From: Alkalihalobacillus deserti
GTDB taxonomy: Bacteria > Bacillota > Bacilli > Bacillales > Bacillaceae_D
Assembly: GCF_020734105.1 (NCBI RefSeq)
Contig: NZ_JAJAFR010000004.1
Coordinates: 1 to 64,000 of the forward strand
Direction of reading: 5' to 3'
DNA length: 64,000 nt
Position numbers and translations under genes: made by a program. Shown in pieces: positions 9,068-16,785 of this stretch (position 1 is the stretch's first letter; every line of letters begins with the position of its first letter). Below the pieces are notes generated by a model. It was given only the letters and a program-made list of their open reading frames with translations, did not search any database and was not told where the DNA came from.

Positions 9068-9104
9068 ACACATGGCATTTATTGAAAGTAGCCATGTGTT
9101 TCTT
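9068..9104 (+). terminator. terminator of the MFS gene
   Basis: A 9 bp hairpin ACACATGGC / GCCATGTGT is followed by TTTCTTC. Confidence 0.7.
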
Positions 9105-9296
9105 CATTTATCCCAACGTGTAAAACGTTCACTTTCCTGATTCATCGTCTGTCGTTTGTATAACACATGATTTTTCTGAACTAGCCTTAATAAAAAACTC
9201 TTTTGAACATCCTCATCTAAACGGAAATATAGATGCCTGTTTATGATTCTTAGGCGAAGGGAATTACCATGTTATACAGAGAAAGGAGATGACGGC

Positions 9297-9962
9297 ATGA
9301 AAAAAGTAGGAGGGCTATTACTTATTGCTTCGTTCATATTGATAGCTTGTTCATCTGAAGTAGAAGGTCCAAGGGAAGAGGATCGTGAGGAGAGTTTTTC
9401 ACAAGAACAATCCCCTGAAGGAAATAGTAACTCAGAGGAAGCGGGAAGCGAAAGAGCAGAGGGAAATGATCAAGAAGAGAAACGGTCATTGAATAAAGCA
9501 GAAGCTGAGGAAGTTATGAATGATTATAAGAGTACATTTATGGAAGTTGCCGAAAATGCAGATCAACAAGGCAAGGTTGCTAACTATCACTCAAAAGAAG
9601 AACTTTTAACTTATTTTACGTCGATTATGTCACAAGAATTGGCCCGCTGGTTTGCTGATACGTATTTCGTTGAGAAGAATGATGAATTATATATTAAAGC
9701 AATGGATGCACCTACATGGTTAGATAATGAGAGTGAATTTAAGTTAAAAAAAGTAAATGATCAACAATATAAAGTCATACAGGAACGAGATAATGAGTTT
9801 ATAGGTCATCTAAATATGATTTATGTTCTTTTACTTCAAGACGAAAAGTGGATTGTTGACGAAATTCAGTCGGAGAAGCTAAATCGTGCTTCAAATCCTA
9901 TAAGTAGTGAGGACAAAATGACAGAAGAAGAGGCAATTGCAACAGATAGACAAAAGTCTTAG
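9297..9962 (+). CDS. Secreted lipoprotein of unknown function, truncated by frameshift
   Basis: The start ATG 9297 follows AAAGGAGATGA and opens a lipoprotein signal peptide, MKKVGGLLLIASFILIACSS, with lipobox LIAC (C18). The mature part begins with a Glu/Ser/Asn-rich linker (about 20-60) and continues as a soluble extracellular domain. The frame ends at 9962 soon after KMTEEEAIA. The +1 frame then carries on with a good continuation (see 9937-10125), so the gene looks split by a single frameshift near 9935-9945. Function is not recognised. A native full-length protein would have about 275 residues. Confidence 0.75.
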   Translation: MKKVGGLLLIASFILIACSSEVEGPREEDREESFSQEQSPEGNSNSEEAGSERAEGNDQEEKRSLNKAEAEEVMNDYKSTFMEVAENADQQGKVANYHSKEELLTYFTSIMSQELARWFADTYFVEKNDELYIKAMDAPTWLDNESEFKLKKVNDQQYKVIQERDNEFIGHLNMIYVLLLQDEKWIVDEIQSEKLNRASNPISSEDKMTEEEAIATDRQKS

Positions 9963-10125
9963 AATTAAAGAAGAGACAAAAGTGGTTATTGATCATCTTA
10001 ATGATAATGGGAACTATGTTATACATGTTTATGATGTTGTCGAAAGAGAAAAGGGATCTCATACGGCAACAATTGGTTGGTACAAGGTAGATGTGACGAA
10101 AGGAACAATGGAAGAGTATTATTAG
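9937..10125 (+). pseudogene. 3' part of the frameshifted lipoprotein gene
   Basis: In the frame next to the lipoprotein, the sequence reads on as DKSLRIKEETKVVIDHLND, then GNYVIHVYDVV, then ATIGWYKVDVTKGTMEEYY, and stops at 10125. It has no ribosome binding site of its own. Segments of the type YVIHVYEVV...HTATxGWYxVDxxTG are common at the C-terminus of Bacillus lipoproteins, so this is probably the lost C-terminal domain of the gene at 9297. A sequencing error, a true mutation or programmed slippage are all possible; there is no obvious slippery run at the junction. Confidence 0.65.
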
Positions 10126-10337
10126 ATTAAGTTAGTATTAATAAAAGGAAAGAACGTTGATATAAAAATAAAAAGATGCAGTGCACTGAGCATAAGCCGT
10201 TCGGTTGAGAGGGAGAAAAATAGAATTAACAACTTATTTAACAGACCGTTTGACCGTCATTCTGGAGTGAAAATAATACCTATATTAGCAACAAAAGATG
10301 TCTAGATTTAACAATAAGGGATTCCGTGTTAAGACGT

Positions 10338-10370
10338 TAATGACGTATGAATTGGCATACGTCATTTTCT
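10338..10370. terminator. bidirectional terminator
   Basis: The 10 bp hairpin ATGACGTATG / CATACGTCAT lies between the lipoprotein region and the convergent gene at 10405, with T-rich flank on the + side. Confidence 0.65.
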
Positions 10371-10404
10371 TGTTGAATAAAGAATGGTTTTGCTTTTGGG
10401 TAGT

Positions 10405-10788
10405 CTAATGAATATACTCAGCTTGGTAGGAGTTAGCACCAGCGTGAACAGCAAGCAATGTATTTGCATATCCTACAAGGCGATTAACTACTTCGTCAGA
10501 TATTGCATAAACCAACTCATGGTTTATTTGATCATGAAGTTTTGGATCATCATAGATAACCGTCGTATTAATAAAAACATCTCTGTTACCTTGAAGTTCA
10601 TAGTGAATAATGGCCTTTCCTGCAGCTCCTCCGGTTTCGGGATCATGAAACTGGTGTAAAAAGACATACCACTCTTCTGCTGTAGCCGAGCGAAAATTTT
10701 TAGTGAAAGATAATTTCTCAATTTCCTTTTTTATTTTGGGATCAAGTTCTTGATTTGTAAAACGGATCACTTTTTTGTTCATGTTCAT
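10405..10788 (-). CDS. Conserved-looking hypothetical protein
   Basis: This protein of about 128 residues is unrecognised. It is soluble and mildly acidic, with a central segment (GKAIIHYELQGNRDVFINTTVIYDD as two adjoining strands) and a C-terminal helix-rich half ending near GANSYQAEYIH. No membrane segment or signal peptide is visible. The start is uncertain: ATG 10788 and ATG 10782 are both near a weak GGTGAT-type site, and 10782 has the better spacing. It stands alone on the minus strand opposite the lipoprotein. Confidence 0.6.
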   Translation of the reverse strand: MNMNKKVIRFTNQELDPKIKKEIEKLSFTKNFRSATAEEWYVFLHQFHDPETGGAAGKAIIHYELQGNRDVFINTTVIYDDPKLHDQINHELVYAISDEVVNRLVGYANTLLAVHAGANSYQAEYIH

Positions 10789-11030
10789 CACCAATCTGTT
10801 TATTTATTTGTCATTGAAAAAAAGCTAATTTGAGTGGTTATGTTTTTATTAGTATGGTATATTTTCACGATTCTTATGTTAGCAAAGTATGACGATTATT
10901 GGTTCAGTGGCAAGATTAGTAAAGACGCTCGCGGGAAAAAGGAATTCGTGTTGTTGATTTAGTGAAAGCAAAGAAATCTAGCAGGTCTTGTAGCAGCAGA
11001 TTTCTTTGATAGCGATGTTAATCTTGGAAA

Positions 11031-11213
11031 TTAAACATTTTTTAAAAGGATTGCAGTGTATCTCTTTGCTCTTGCATTGAAATGTCTCTCGACGTCAGGT
11101 GTGTTTTCTTTAATATAATGATTGTATCGTTGTTGCAACATTGATTGTTGTAGAGCCATATGGATGTGAATTTCTCTAACTGAATGATCACTCATCCATT
11201 CTTTATTTGTCAT
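11031..11213 (-). CDS. Small hypothetical protein (60 aa)
   Basis: The predicted product is short, basic and helical (MTNKEWMSDHSVREIHIHMA followed by a Gln-rich helix). The ribosome binding site is poor (CGAG 8-10 bases upstream), and no family is recognised. The sequence has ordinary Bacillus-like composition and no membrane segment. It may be a real small gene or chance. Confidence 0.35.
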   Translation of the reverse strand: MTNKEWMSDHSVREIHIHMALQQSMLQQRYNHYIKENTPDVERHFNARAKRYTAILLKNV

Positions 11214-11313
11214 TTTTTTCTCGAGGTTTGTTAGTATGTTGACATTATGAAGTTTAGTTAAGAGGGAAATAGGTAATCTAAATAAGAGAGTACTGAAAAA
11301 GGTGTAATTCGGA

Positions 11314-11448
11314 GGCCGCTGAAAAAGTTCCTATTAGCAAATTCGAGGAAGCAGCAATGGTTCCACACGTTGCGCGCCTGCTATGAGAACCCGACTCATT
11401 GCTTAAAGGCCATTGAAAAAGGTAAAAATCGTACCTTTTTCAATGGCC
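11314..11448 (+). repeat. Dispersed intergenic element, copy A
   Basis: This ~135 bp element ends in a perfect 17 bp hairpin (11408-11424 with 11432-11448, loop of 7) whose arm GGCCATTGAAAAAGG is echoed at the left end as GGCCGCTGAAAAAG. Between them lies a core with GCAATGG, GCGCGCCTGCTATGAGAA and CTCATTGCTT segments shared with other copies in this window (see copies C, D, F). It occupies the gap before the copper-storage gene and could also act as a terminator. Confidence 0.6.
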
Positions 11449-11512
11449 GAAAACGACCCTTTTTTAGTAATCTCCTAAATAAAGAGCCATTTTTTCGAGG
11501 AGGGTATTTAAA

Positions 11513-11845
11513 ATGGAGAAACATGAAACATATCAATCTCTACTGGAAACACTGCATGAATGTATGGTGGCATGCAATCATTGTTATGACGCTTGTTTAC
11601 AAGAAGAAAACGTCAATATGATGGCCGCGTGTATTCGTTTAGATCGAGAATGTTCAGATATATGTGCTTATTTGGAACAAGCAATAGGTAGAGGAACACC
11701 TTTTGTGTCTGAATTGGCAGAAGTATGTGCAAAAATTTGTGAAGCATGTGGAAACGAATGTAAGAAACATGACCATGATCATTGCCAACAGTGTGCGATT
11801 GCTTGTATGAATTGTGCAGCAGAATGTAGAAGGTTAATTGCTTAA
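11513..11845 (+). CDS. yhjQ: Cys-rich four-helix-bundle copper-storage protein (Csp3/YhjQ type)
   Basis: This 110-residue cytosolic protein belongs to the DUF326 family of copper storage proteins, tetramers of four-helix bundles that line their core with cysteines to hold Cu(I). Fourteen cysteines are spread in the family spacing: HECMVACNHCYDAC, ACIRLDRECSDIC, VCAKICEACGNEC, and HCQQCAIACMNCAAECR, with HDHDH between helices 3 and 4. It has no export signal, as in Csp3. It strongly resembles B. subtilis YhjQ. GAGGAGGG lies 8 bases before the ATG. It is a single-gene unit ended by a terminator. Confidence 0.92.
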   Translation: MEKHETYQSLLETLHECMVACNHCYDACLQEENVNMMAACIRLDRECSDICAYLEQAIGRGTPFVSELAEVCAKICEACGNECKKHDHDHCQQCAIACMNCAAECRRLIA

Positions 11846-11883
11846 ACGATTTTAAAAGGCGATAAGATATTATTAGAATTATA

Positions 11884-11921
11884 AAAACCAGGGATATTCT
11901 CTAGGAATAAGCCCTGGTTTT
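11884..11921 (+). terminator. terminator of the copper-storage gene
   Basis: AAAACCAGGG and CCCTGGTTTT form a 10 bp stem followed by TAT. Confidence 0.75.
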
Positions 11922-12063
11922 ATGTAAGCTTTTAAGATGTTTTTTCCTAAAGTCAACCTGTTCACTTGTTAGACTGGTTCTTCCCCCTGCAGCAACACTT
12001 GAAGATAAAATGTATTTAAGGGGTTACTAAGAAGTTTCTCGTAGATTTGCCGCCATAAGACAG

Positions 12064-12101
12064 AAAAAGATCTGTCCCAAATTTTCCCTTAGGACAGATC
12101 T
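12064..12101 (-). terminator. terminator of the lactonase gene
   Basis: On the minus strand AGATCTGTCC...GGACAGATCT is followed by TTTTTCTG, just beyond the lactonase stop codon. Confidence 0.8.
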
Positions 12102-12113
12102 CTCATTGAACGT

Positions 12114-13160
12114 TTAAACATGTAGAAAAGCAATGCAAACCGGATTTGGTACAGAAATTTCAACACCCGTTTTTGTAAGTTGTCCACTGGTTTTATCAAT
12201 AGAAAATTGAACAATGTTACTTGTATTTTGATTGGCAGCAAGTAAGTATGTTCCAGATGGGTCGATCGTAAAATCTCTCGGGAACTCGCCTCCAGAGGAT
12301 ATATGATCAACTAAAGAAAGTGCTCCTGTTTCTATATCAATACTAAATACAGCGATGCTGTCATCACCTCGATTAGACGCATAAACAAATTTTCCATCAG
12401 GAGAGATTTTCAAAGCACCGCCAATACTTTCCCCTACAAAGCCAGAAGGAAGAGATGTAATGTATTGAATGTCATTAAATGAACTTGTTTCGGTGTCGTA
12501 GCTCAAAGCAATAACTTCTGAGCTTAATTCTCCATTTACATAAGCAAATTTACCATTTGGATGGAACTGAATATGTCTCGGGCCTGTTCCGGGTCTAAAT
12601 GTAAATTCACTATGTGGGGTAAGTTGTCCAGCTTCGAACTGATAAATAGCCATCTTGTCTGTACCCAAATCAACGACACATAGGTGCTTTTCATCAGGCA
12701 TTAAGCCAGCATAGTGAGCATGAGGCTTTTCTTGTCTTTCATGAGGACCAGTACCTTCATGGGTTACAGTTGAGGTAGCTGGAGAAACTTCACCATTACC
12801 TGTGATTTTATAGGTAACGCCAGTACCGAGATGATAGTTAGCTGAGAATAGATACTCGTTATTTGTATTTAAACTAACATGACAGGGGGGGCTACCAGCT
12901 GCTAATTGTGAATTTAAGAATTCTAATTGATCGGATTCATTGATCAGATAAGCGGCAACTCCGCCTTCACTACCTTCTTTTATGACAGAAAATAAATGCT
13001 TGTTGTCATTACTTATCGTTAGGTATGTAGGGTTATCTAATTCTGCTGCAACTTCAGCTTGATCAATAACTCCTGTCGAGGCATTTATCGTCATTCGATA
13101 AATGCCTTTACTAGCACCATTCGTATAGGTACCAATATAGGCTATGAAATTAGTGGTCAT
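12114..13160 (-). CDS. pgl: 6-phosphogluconolactonase / lactonase-family beta-propeller (YkgB)
   Basis: This 348-residue cytosolic seven-bladed propeller should hydrolyse 6-phosphogluconolactone in the oxidative pentose phosphate pathway, as shown for the YbhE/YkgB family. Signatures are YIGTYTNGASKGIY at the N-terminus, HEGTGPHERQEKPHAH, FRPGTGPRHIQFHPNGKFAYV, ISPDGKFVYASNRGDDSIAVF and SSGGEFPRDFTIDPSGTYLLAANQ. The length is typical. AGGGAGGAATAAAAG precedes the ATG. It is monocistronic and divergent from the recombinase gene. Confidence 0.9.
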   Translation of the reverse strand: MTTNFIAYIGTYTNGASKGIYRMTINASTGVIDQAEVAAELDNPTYLTISNDNKHLFSVIKEGSEGGVAAYLINESDQLEFLNSQLAAGSPPCHVSLNTNNEYLFSANYHLGTGVTYKITGNGEVSPATSTVTHEGTGPHERQEKPHAHYAGLMPDEKHLCVVDLGTDKMAIYQFEAGQLTPHSEFTFRPGTGPRHIQFHPNGKFAYVNGELSSEVIALSYDTETSSFNDIQYITSLPSGFVGESIGGALKISPDGKFVYASNRGDDSIAVFSIDIETGALSLVDHISSGGEFPRDFTIDPSGTYLLAANQNTSNIVQFSIDKTSGQLTKTGVEISVPNPVCIAFLHV

Positions 13161-13278
13161 CTTTTATTCCTCCCTAATAGGTTACTACCTGTTAACTATA
13201 TCATAGGTATATAAGACAAGCACAATCTAAAAAAATTTGTAAAAGGGTGAAATTAACATATAAAATATTGCGCAGAAC

Positions 13279-13307
13279 TTGACTTTATACTTGCCAGGGT
13301 TTATAGT
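13279..13307 (+). promoter_or_regulatory. sigma-A promoter of the recombinase gene
   Basis: TTGACT (13279-13284), 17 bp spacer, TATAGT (13302-13307), 24 bases before the TTG start codon. Confidence 0.6.
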
Positions 13308-13330
13308 TTGAATAGTTAGGGGGAATCATT

Positions 13331-14164
13331 TTGGATAAGAAATGCGCTGGAACCACAAAAGATGTGATTGATTCTTTTGCCGTCTATCTCTCTGAAAAAG
13401 GAAGATCTGAGAATACAATTAAGACTTATTGTGGTGTAATTCATTCATTTTGCAGTTGGTTAGAGTCGCGGGAGAAAATGATTACACATCTTAGTAAGGA
13501 AGATATTCAAGCTTACATTCATTTTCTCGAAGCTGAAAAACGAAGTATATCTACTATTAACAAAATATTCAATACAATTAATACGTTTGCTAGGTCGATT
13601 TCATTACCGGAATTAACGGATACGGTTCAAAGAACGAATAAAAGGATTGATTATGTCGCCCCGGACTATTTAAAAGAAACAGAAGTTCAAGAACTTTTAA
13701 ATCGATCAAAAAAAGACCAGAGTAAACGAAATGTGGCGATTGTCTTTACCTTGTTATACACAGGTGTTCGGGTTTCTGAGCTTTGTATGTTAAACAAAAC
13801 AGATATTAAATTAAATGCAAAAAGTCAGACAGGACAGGTAGTTGTTAGATCTGACAATGGCAATGAGCGGATGATCCCGCTTTCAAAAGAGCTTGTAGCT
13901 AAACTTAATGACTATCTTACGTCACGTACGGATGATCATGATGCGCTGTTTGTATCTAATTACCAAAAACGAATTGCCACAAGAACGGTTCAGCATATGT
14001 TAAAAGAAGAATACAATGTACACCCTCATAAGCTACGTCATACGTTTTGTCATGATTTAGTTCGTAAAGGTGTAGATTTATCGATTGTTGCTCAACTATC
14101 TGGTCATTCAGATGTCAATGTCACAAAGCAGTATCTAGATCTAGCAGACGATGTAGTTAGTTAA
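13331..14164 (+). CDS. Tyrosine recombinase (XerC/D-like orphan integrase)
   Basis: This 277-residue protein has a SAM-like N-terminal DNA-binding domain (about 10-95) and a C-terminal catalytic domain. The active-site set is R147 in YTGVRVSEL, H233-x-x-R236 in HKLRHTF, H259 in LSGHSD and the nucleophile Y268 in TKQYLDLA. The usual beta-hairpin lysine (GKGNKER in XerD) is replaced by SDNGNER, so the lysine appears to be absent. The TTG start is chosen because TTAGGGGG precedes it. No att site, excisionase or other phage gene is nearby, so it may be a remnant of an element or a resident site-specific recombinase. A strong terminator follows. Confidence 0.85.
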   Translation: MDKKCAGTTKDVIDSFAVYLSEKGRSENTIKTYCGVIHSFCSWLESREKMITHLSKEDIQAYIHFLEAEKRSISTINKIFNTINTFARSISLPELTDTVQRTNKRIDYVAPDYLKETEVQELLNRSKKDQSKRNVAIVFTLLYTGVRVSELCMLNKTDIKLNAKSQTGQVVVRSDNGNERMIPLSKELVAKLNDYLTSRTDDHDALFVSNYQKRIATRTVQHMLKEEYNVHPHKLRHTFCHDLVRKGVDLSIVAQLSGHSDVNVTKQYLDLADDVVS

Positions 14165-14180
14165 AATAGATGATCAAACA

Positions 14181-14216
14181 TAGCCCTAATTCTGAAACCA
14201 TTTCAGGATAGGGCTA
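14181..14216 (+). terminator. terminator of the recombinase gene
   Basis: A hairpin of about 16 bp (TAGCCCT...AGGGCTA with ATTCTGAAA/TTTCAGGAT inside) is followed by a T-rich stretch. Confidence 0.8.
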
Positions 14217-14330
14217 TGTTTATGTTTTTTTGGATTTCTTCCTAATGAAACCGCCTAAAAAGATAACCTTTTAGGTAGTTTAACCATAAACTGTCACGAA
14301 TATGTTTTTAGAGTGGAGTGTGGTGGAAAA

Positions 14331-14738
14331 GTGAGGACGAATAATGAAAGTCTAGTGTTTAAACCAACTGCAGGCAAGAGCAATATGCAAGAATTGTTTT
14401 GGTCAAATGTTTCTAAGGTAGGACAAGGAAAAAATATGTTTCAGCAATATAAAATTAGAGCCGGAGAAGCTATTCTCGCCAATAATACGATGTTTCAACA
14501 TATAGTCGGAAAAGAAATACAGCTAACCCTTAGAGCAAATGAAATAACTTTTTTAAATAAACAAATTCGACCGCTATTTAGTGGCAAGGTTGTTCAAGTG
14601 ACGAATGGATATATTACATTAGATCCTGTCGCTGTGTCTTTATCGGAACTAAACCAATATACATTTCAAACACCTCTTCATTTTCCAATTGACCGCATTT
14701 CTAATTTCATTACGGAGGAACACGGAAATGAAAAATAA
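14331..14738 (+). CDS. Hypothetical protein, possible spore-coat/Sm-like domain
   Basis: This protein of about 135 residues is unrecognised. The C-terminal half (GKVVQVTNGYITLDPVAVS then a strand-rich end, HFPIDRISNF) looks like the small beta-barrel 'hydrophobic-strand, LDP, I-x-xI' pattern found in Bacillus spore-coat and DUF2642-type proteins. That reading is a low-confidence inference. GTG 14331 has a GGTGG site 5 bases upstream; GTG 14313 is in frame but lacks one. The next gene overlaps its end by 11 bases, so the two are translationally coupled. Confidence 0.55.
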   Translation: MRTNNESLVFKPTAGKSNMQELFWSNVSKVGQGKNMFQQYKIRAGEAILANNTMFQHIVGKEIQLTLRANEITFLNKQIRPLFSGKVVQVTNGYITLDPVAVSLSELNQYTFQTPLHFPIDRISNFITEEHGNEK

Positions 14739-15006
14739 ACCAATTTTAACGAGTGGTACTGTCCGTCACAAAGTCATAATAGATACGTTAAAGAGAAGTA
14801 CTGGGCAAAAAGTTTTCCTACTCATTCAGCCGTATCCTTTTGTAGTTTTTGGATCAATTGTGGCTGTTAAACATGATTTTCTATTAATAGATATCCAAGC
14901 TAACCGATTAAGTGAGGTTCAAAAAGGAACCATCCATGTCAAAATAGAGGATATTGAAGCTTTTTATATAGAAGCCGCAGGGCCGAAAATACCAACCGAA
15001 ACTTAA
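14728..15006 (+). CDS. Hypothetical protein, paired with the upstream gene
   Basis: This 92-residue protein has a strand-rich pattern (GQKVFLLIQPYPFVVFGSIVA, a strand KHDFLLIDIQA and a terminal IHVKIEDIEAFYIEAAG). It resembles the second half of the upstream protein in layout, so the two may be diverged paralogues of one small beta-barrel domain. ATG 14728 is chosen because ACGGAGGAACACGG precedes it, inside the end of the upstream gene. No membrane or export signal is seen. Confidence 0.6.
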   Translation: MKNKPILTSGTVRHKVIIDTLKRSTGQKVFLLIQPYPFVVFGSIVAVKHDFLLIDIQANRLSEVQKGTIHVKIEDIEAFYIEAAGPKIPTET

Positions 15007-15012
15007 CATAGA

Positions 15013-15043
15013 AGCGCATTGGATTTAACGAATCCAATGCGCT
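15013..15043. terminator. hairpin after the paired hypothetical genes
   Basis: A 13 bp perfect stem (AGCGCATTGGATT / AATCCAATGCGCT) with a 5-base loop begins 7 bases after the stop; no clear T run follows. Confidence 0.6.
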
Positions 15044-15086
15044 CTGCTATTATTAAAACCCCGGCGTACGTAGAATTAGTGTTATG

Positions 15087-15316
15087 TGCGAGTTGGTGAT
15101 TAATTGCACGAGATCGTATCGTATATGCACGAGGATGCGATTAATTGCACGAGACCAGCTCCTATGCACGAAATTGAGATTAATTGCACAAGATCCGACC
15201 ATATATGCGCGAGGTTGAGATTAATTGCACAAGATCCGACCATATATGCGCGAGGTTGAGATTAATTGCACAAGATCCGACCATATATGCACGAGATTCT
15301 CCTTTATTGCACAAAA
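15087..15316. repeat. Phased tandem array of TGCACGAG-type octamers
   Basis: Twelve copies of TGCRCRAG-like octamers begin at 15087, 15105, 15126, 15146, 15165, 15185, 15206, 15226, 15247, 15267, 15288 and 15308, a spacing of 18-21 and mostly 20-21 bases. Alternate copies are preceded by ATTAAT and by TATA, which gives a 41 bp higher-order unit; two 41 bp units (from 15181 and 15222) are identical and a third (15263) nearly so. It lies between two + strand genes and codes for nothing convincing. Confidence 0.85.
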
Positions 15317-15415
15317 GCCCAACCTCATATATCTTTCAAAAACTGCTAAATTAGAAAAACCTGAATATTCATCGCAAATAAGGTCCATTCTAATGAACAA
15401 AAAGGAGACTTCATA

Positions 15416-15643
15416 GTGGAGCGATATCAAATAAGAGAGATGATTATTGATGACCATTTTGATGGAGAAGAATCAGTGACAGCTGAATTTAGTCACAACC
15501 ATAATGATTACAGTGTTACTTTTCATAAAGCAGACCTTGAAATCATTAACACGTGGATTTTGAAGGATGGTACATCGTTGCCAGCCAATTTATCAGATTC
15601 TTTGATTGAATCAATCAGAGATGAGGTGAAAAAGAAGATCTAG
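15416..15643 (+). CDS. Hypothetical small protein (75 aa)
   Basis: This acidic soluble protein is unrecognised. The GTG start follows AAAAGGAGACTTCATA, a strong site. The sequence has two strand-like segments (ESVTAEFSHNHNDYSVTFH) and a C-terminal amphipathic helix. It looks like a small beta-hairpin plus helix domain. The upstream 100 bp contain the phased TGCACGAG array, so the array may be part of its regulatory region. Confidence 0.6.
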   Translation: MERYQIREMIIDDHFDGEESVTAEFSHNHNDYSVTFHKADLEIINTWILKDGTSLPANLSDSLIESIRDEVKKKI

Positions 15644-15740
15644 TTGGGGTGCACCGTTTTAATGAACGCTGTTATCAAAAGACCTTTCTCGCTAACCTAT
15701 TAGAACGGATGCTATTATGAAAATTAGCATAAAAAGTTAA

Positions 15741-15770
15741 AGAGCTTAGAATCATCTCTAAGCTCTATTT
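15741..15770. terminator. bidirectional terminator
   Basis: The 10 bp hairpin AGAGCTTAGA / TCTAAGCTCT lies between convergent genes, with T-rich flank on the + side and A-rich flank on the other. Confidence 0.75.
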
Positions 15771-15781
15771 CTGATGCGTCT

Positions 15782-16405
15782 TTAAGACCCATTTTTAATT
15801 TCTTCATTAAAAAATAAAGTTCGTACACGTTGAATAAAGCGATGGCTTCTTTTATTTTTTAGGTAGGCATCAAGATAAGCGTCTAGAGAGTCACGATCAA
15901 TTAGGATAACTTTGTTTGCTCGTCCCACTTGTTTAGCAGCTTTTGTAAAGTGACGATTGGTCACAACGATTACTTTAGATGCTTGGTAGAGAGATTTACT
16001 TGCAAGTGCATCTTTAATCAAATTGGATCCGACATTGCTCGTTTGACGTTTGACAAAAACAATGGCTTTTAGTCCTTTTTTACGAAGAACCAAATCTGCT
16101 TTTGATTTGTAGTTCTCTTTCATTTTATTAACAGAATAGCCTTGTCGTTGAAAAATCGGAACGAGCAGTTGTTGAAATTCTCGGTCTGGAAGATCATCTA
16201 TATTTAAAAAATTGGCTGATAAATGACGTGAGGTTAATTTGTATTCCTTAAACAAATACCACATTCCTGTAAATGTTAAGAGCGCCGCTAAGGTAAAACC
16301 GAAAATGGTAAAATCGTAATTATATAATTGGACTAGAATGTATGTTGTTAAAAATAGAAAGATTGGAATGAGTTTTCCCTTTGGTTTAGAAGTCGCTTTT
16401 GACAT
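15782..16405 (-). CDS. Membrane-anchored Mrr-like (PD-(D/E)xK) nuclease-fold protein, copy 1
   Basis: This 207-residue protein starts at ATG 16405, set by AAAGGGG 9 bases upstream. Two hydrophobic segments (about 12-30 and 32-51) form a membrane hairpin. A restriction-endonuclease-like Mrr domain follows (about 70-195): LPDREFQQLLVPIFQRQGY, then KADLVLRKKGLKAIVFVKRQ, which carries the acid D104 and lysine K119, then VIVVTNRHFTKAAKQVG and VILIDRDSLDAYL. The glutamine of the usual QxK motif is replaced by F117, so activity is uncertain. It is divergent, across 380 bp, from a paralogue at 16786. The role may be DNA cleavage at the membrane or a non-catalytic one. Confidence 0.75.
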   Translation of the reverse strand: MSKATSKPKGKLIPIFLFLTTYILVQLYNYDFTIFGFTLAALLTFTGMWYLFKEYKLTSRHLSANFLNIDDLPDREFQQLLVPIFQRQGYSVNKMKENYKSKADLVLRKKGLKAIVFVKRQTSNVGSNLIKDALASKSLYQASKVIVVTNRHFTKAAKQVGRANKVILIDRDSLDAYLDAYLKNKRSHRFIQRVRTLFFNEEIKNGS

Positions 16406-16785
16406 AAGAACAAACCCCTTTACAGTGTTTTGCATCTAGTATGTCCACAATACAGTATATATATGTAATTTAGCTTTTGGGTGTACTTTTTCTAAGGTAC
16501 GATGTAGATAGCCATATAGAATTAAGGGAGAGGAAGATTACTTCTAATTCCGCCTTCCTAGAAAAATAAAAATGCTAAACTAAAGGAATGAAGTTGGAGG
16601 AATGCTACAATACGTTCTTGAAGTAATAACCTTGAGTGAGGTTGTGGTTTTCTCATGATGATGACGGAAACTTCACATTAACAGCTTCTTACGGATTTCC
16701 TCTTAGATTAAACTTATGAGAAAATAAACCACTGTGGAAGGTGGTTGTTGGTGTAAAACTAAATATCATAGAGAGGTGAAATAAT

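Noticed and set aside
10384..10659. Plus-strand open frame opposite the 129-residue gene
   Set aside because: No ribosome binding site and poor composition; the minus-strand frame is longer and better.
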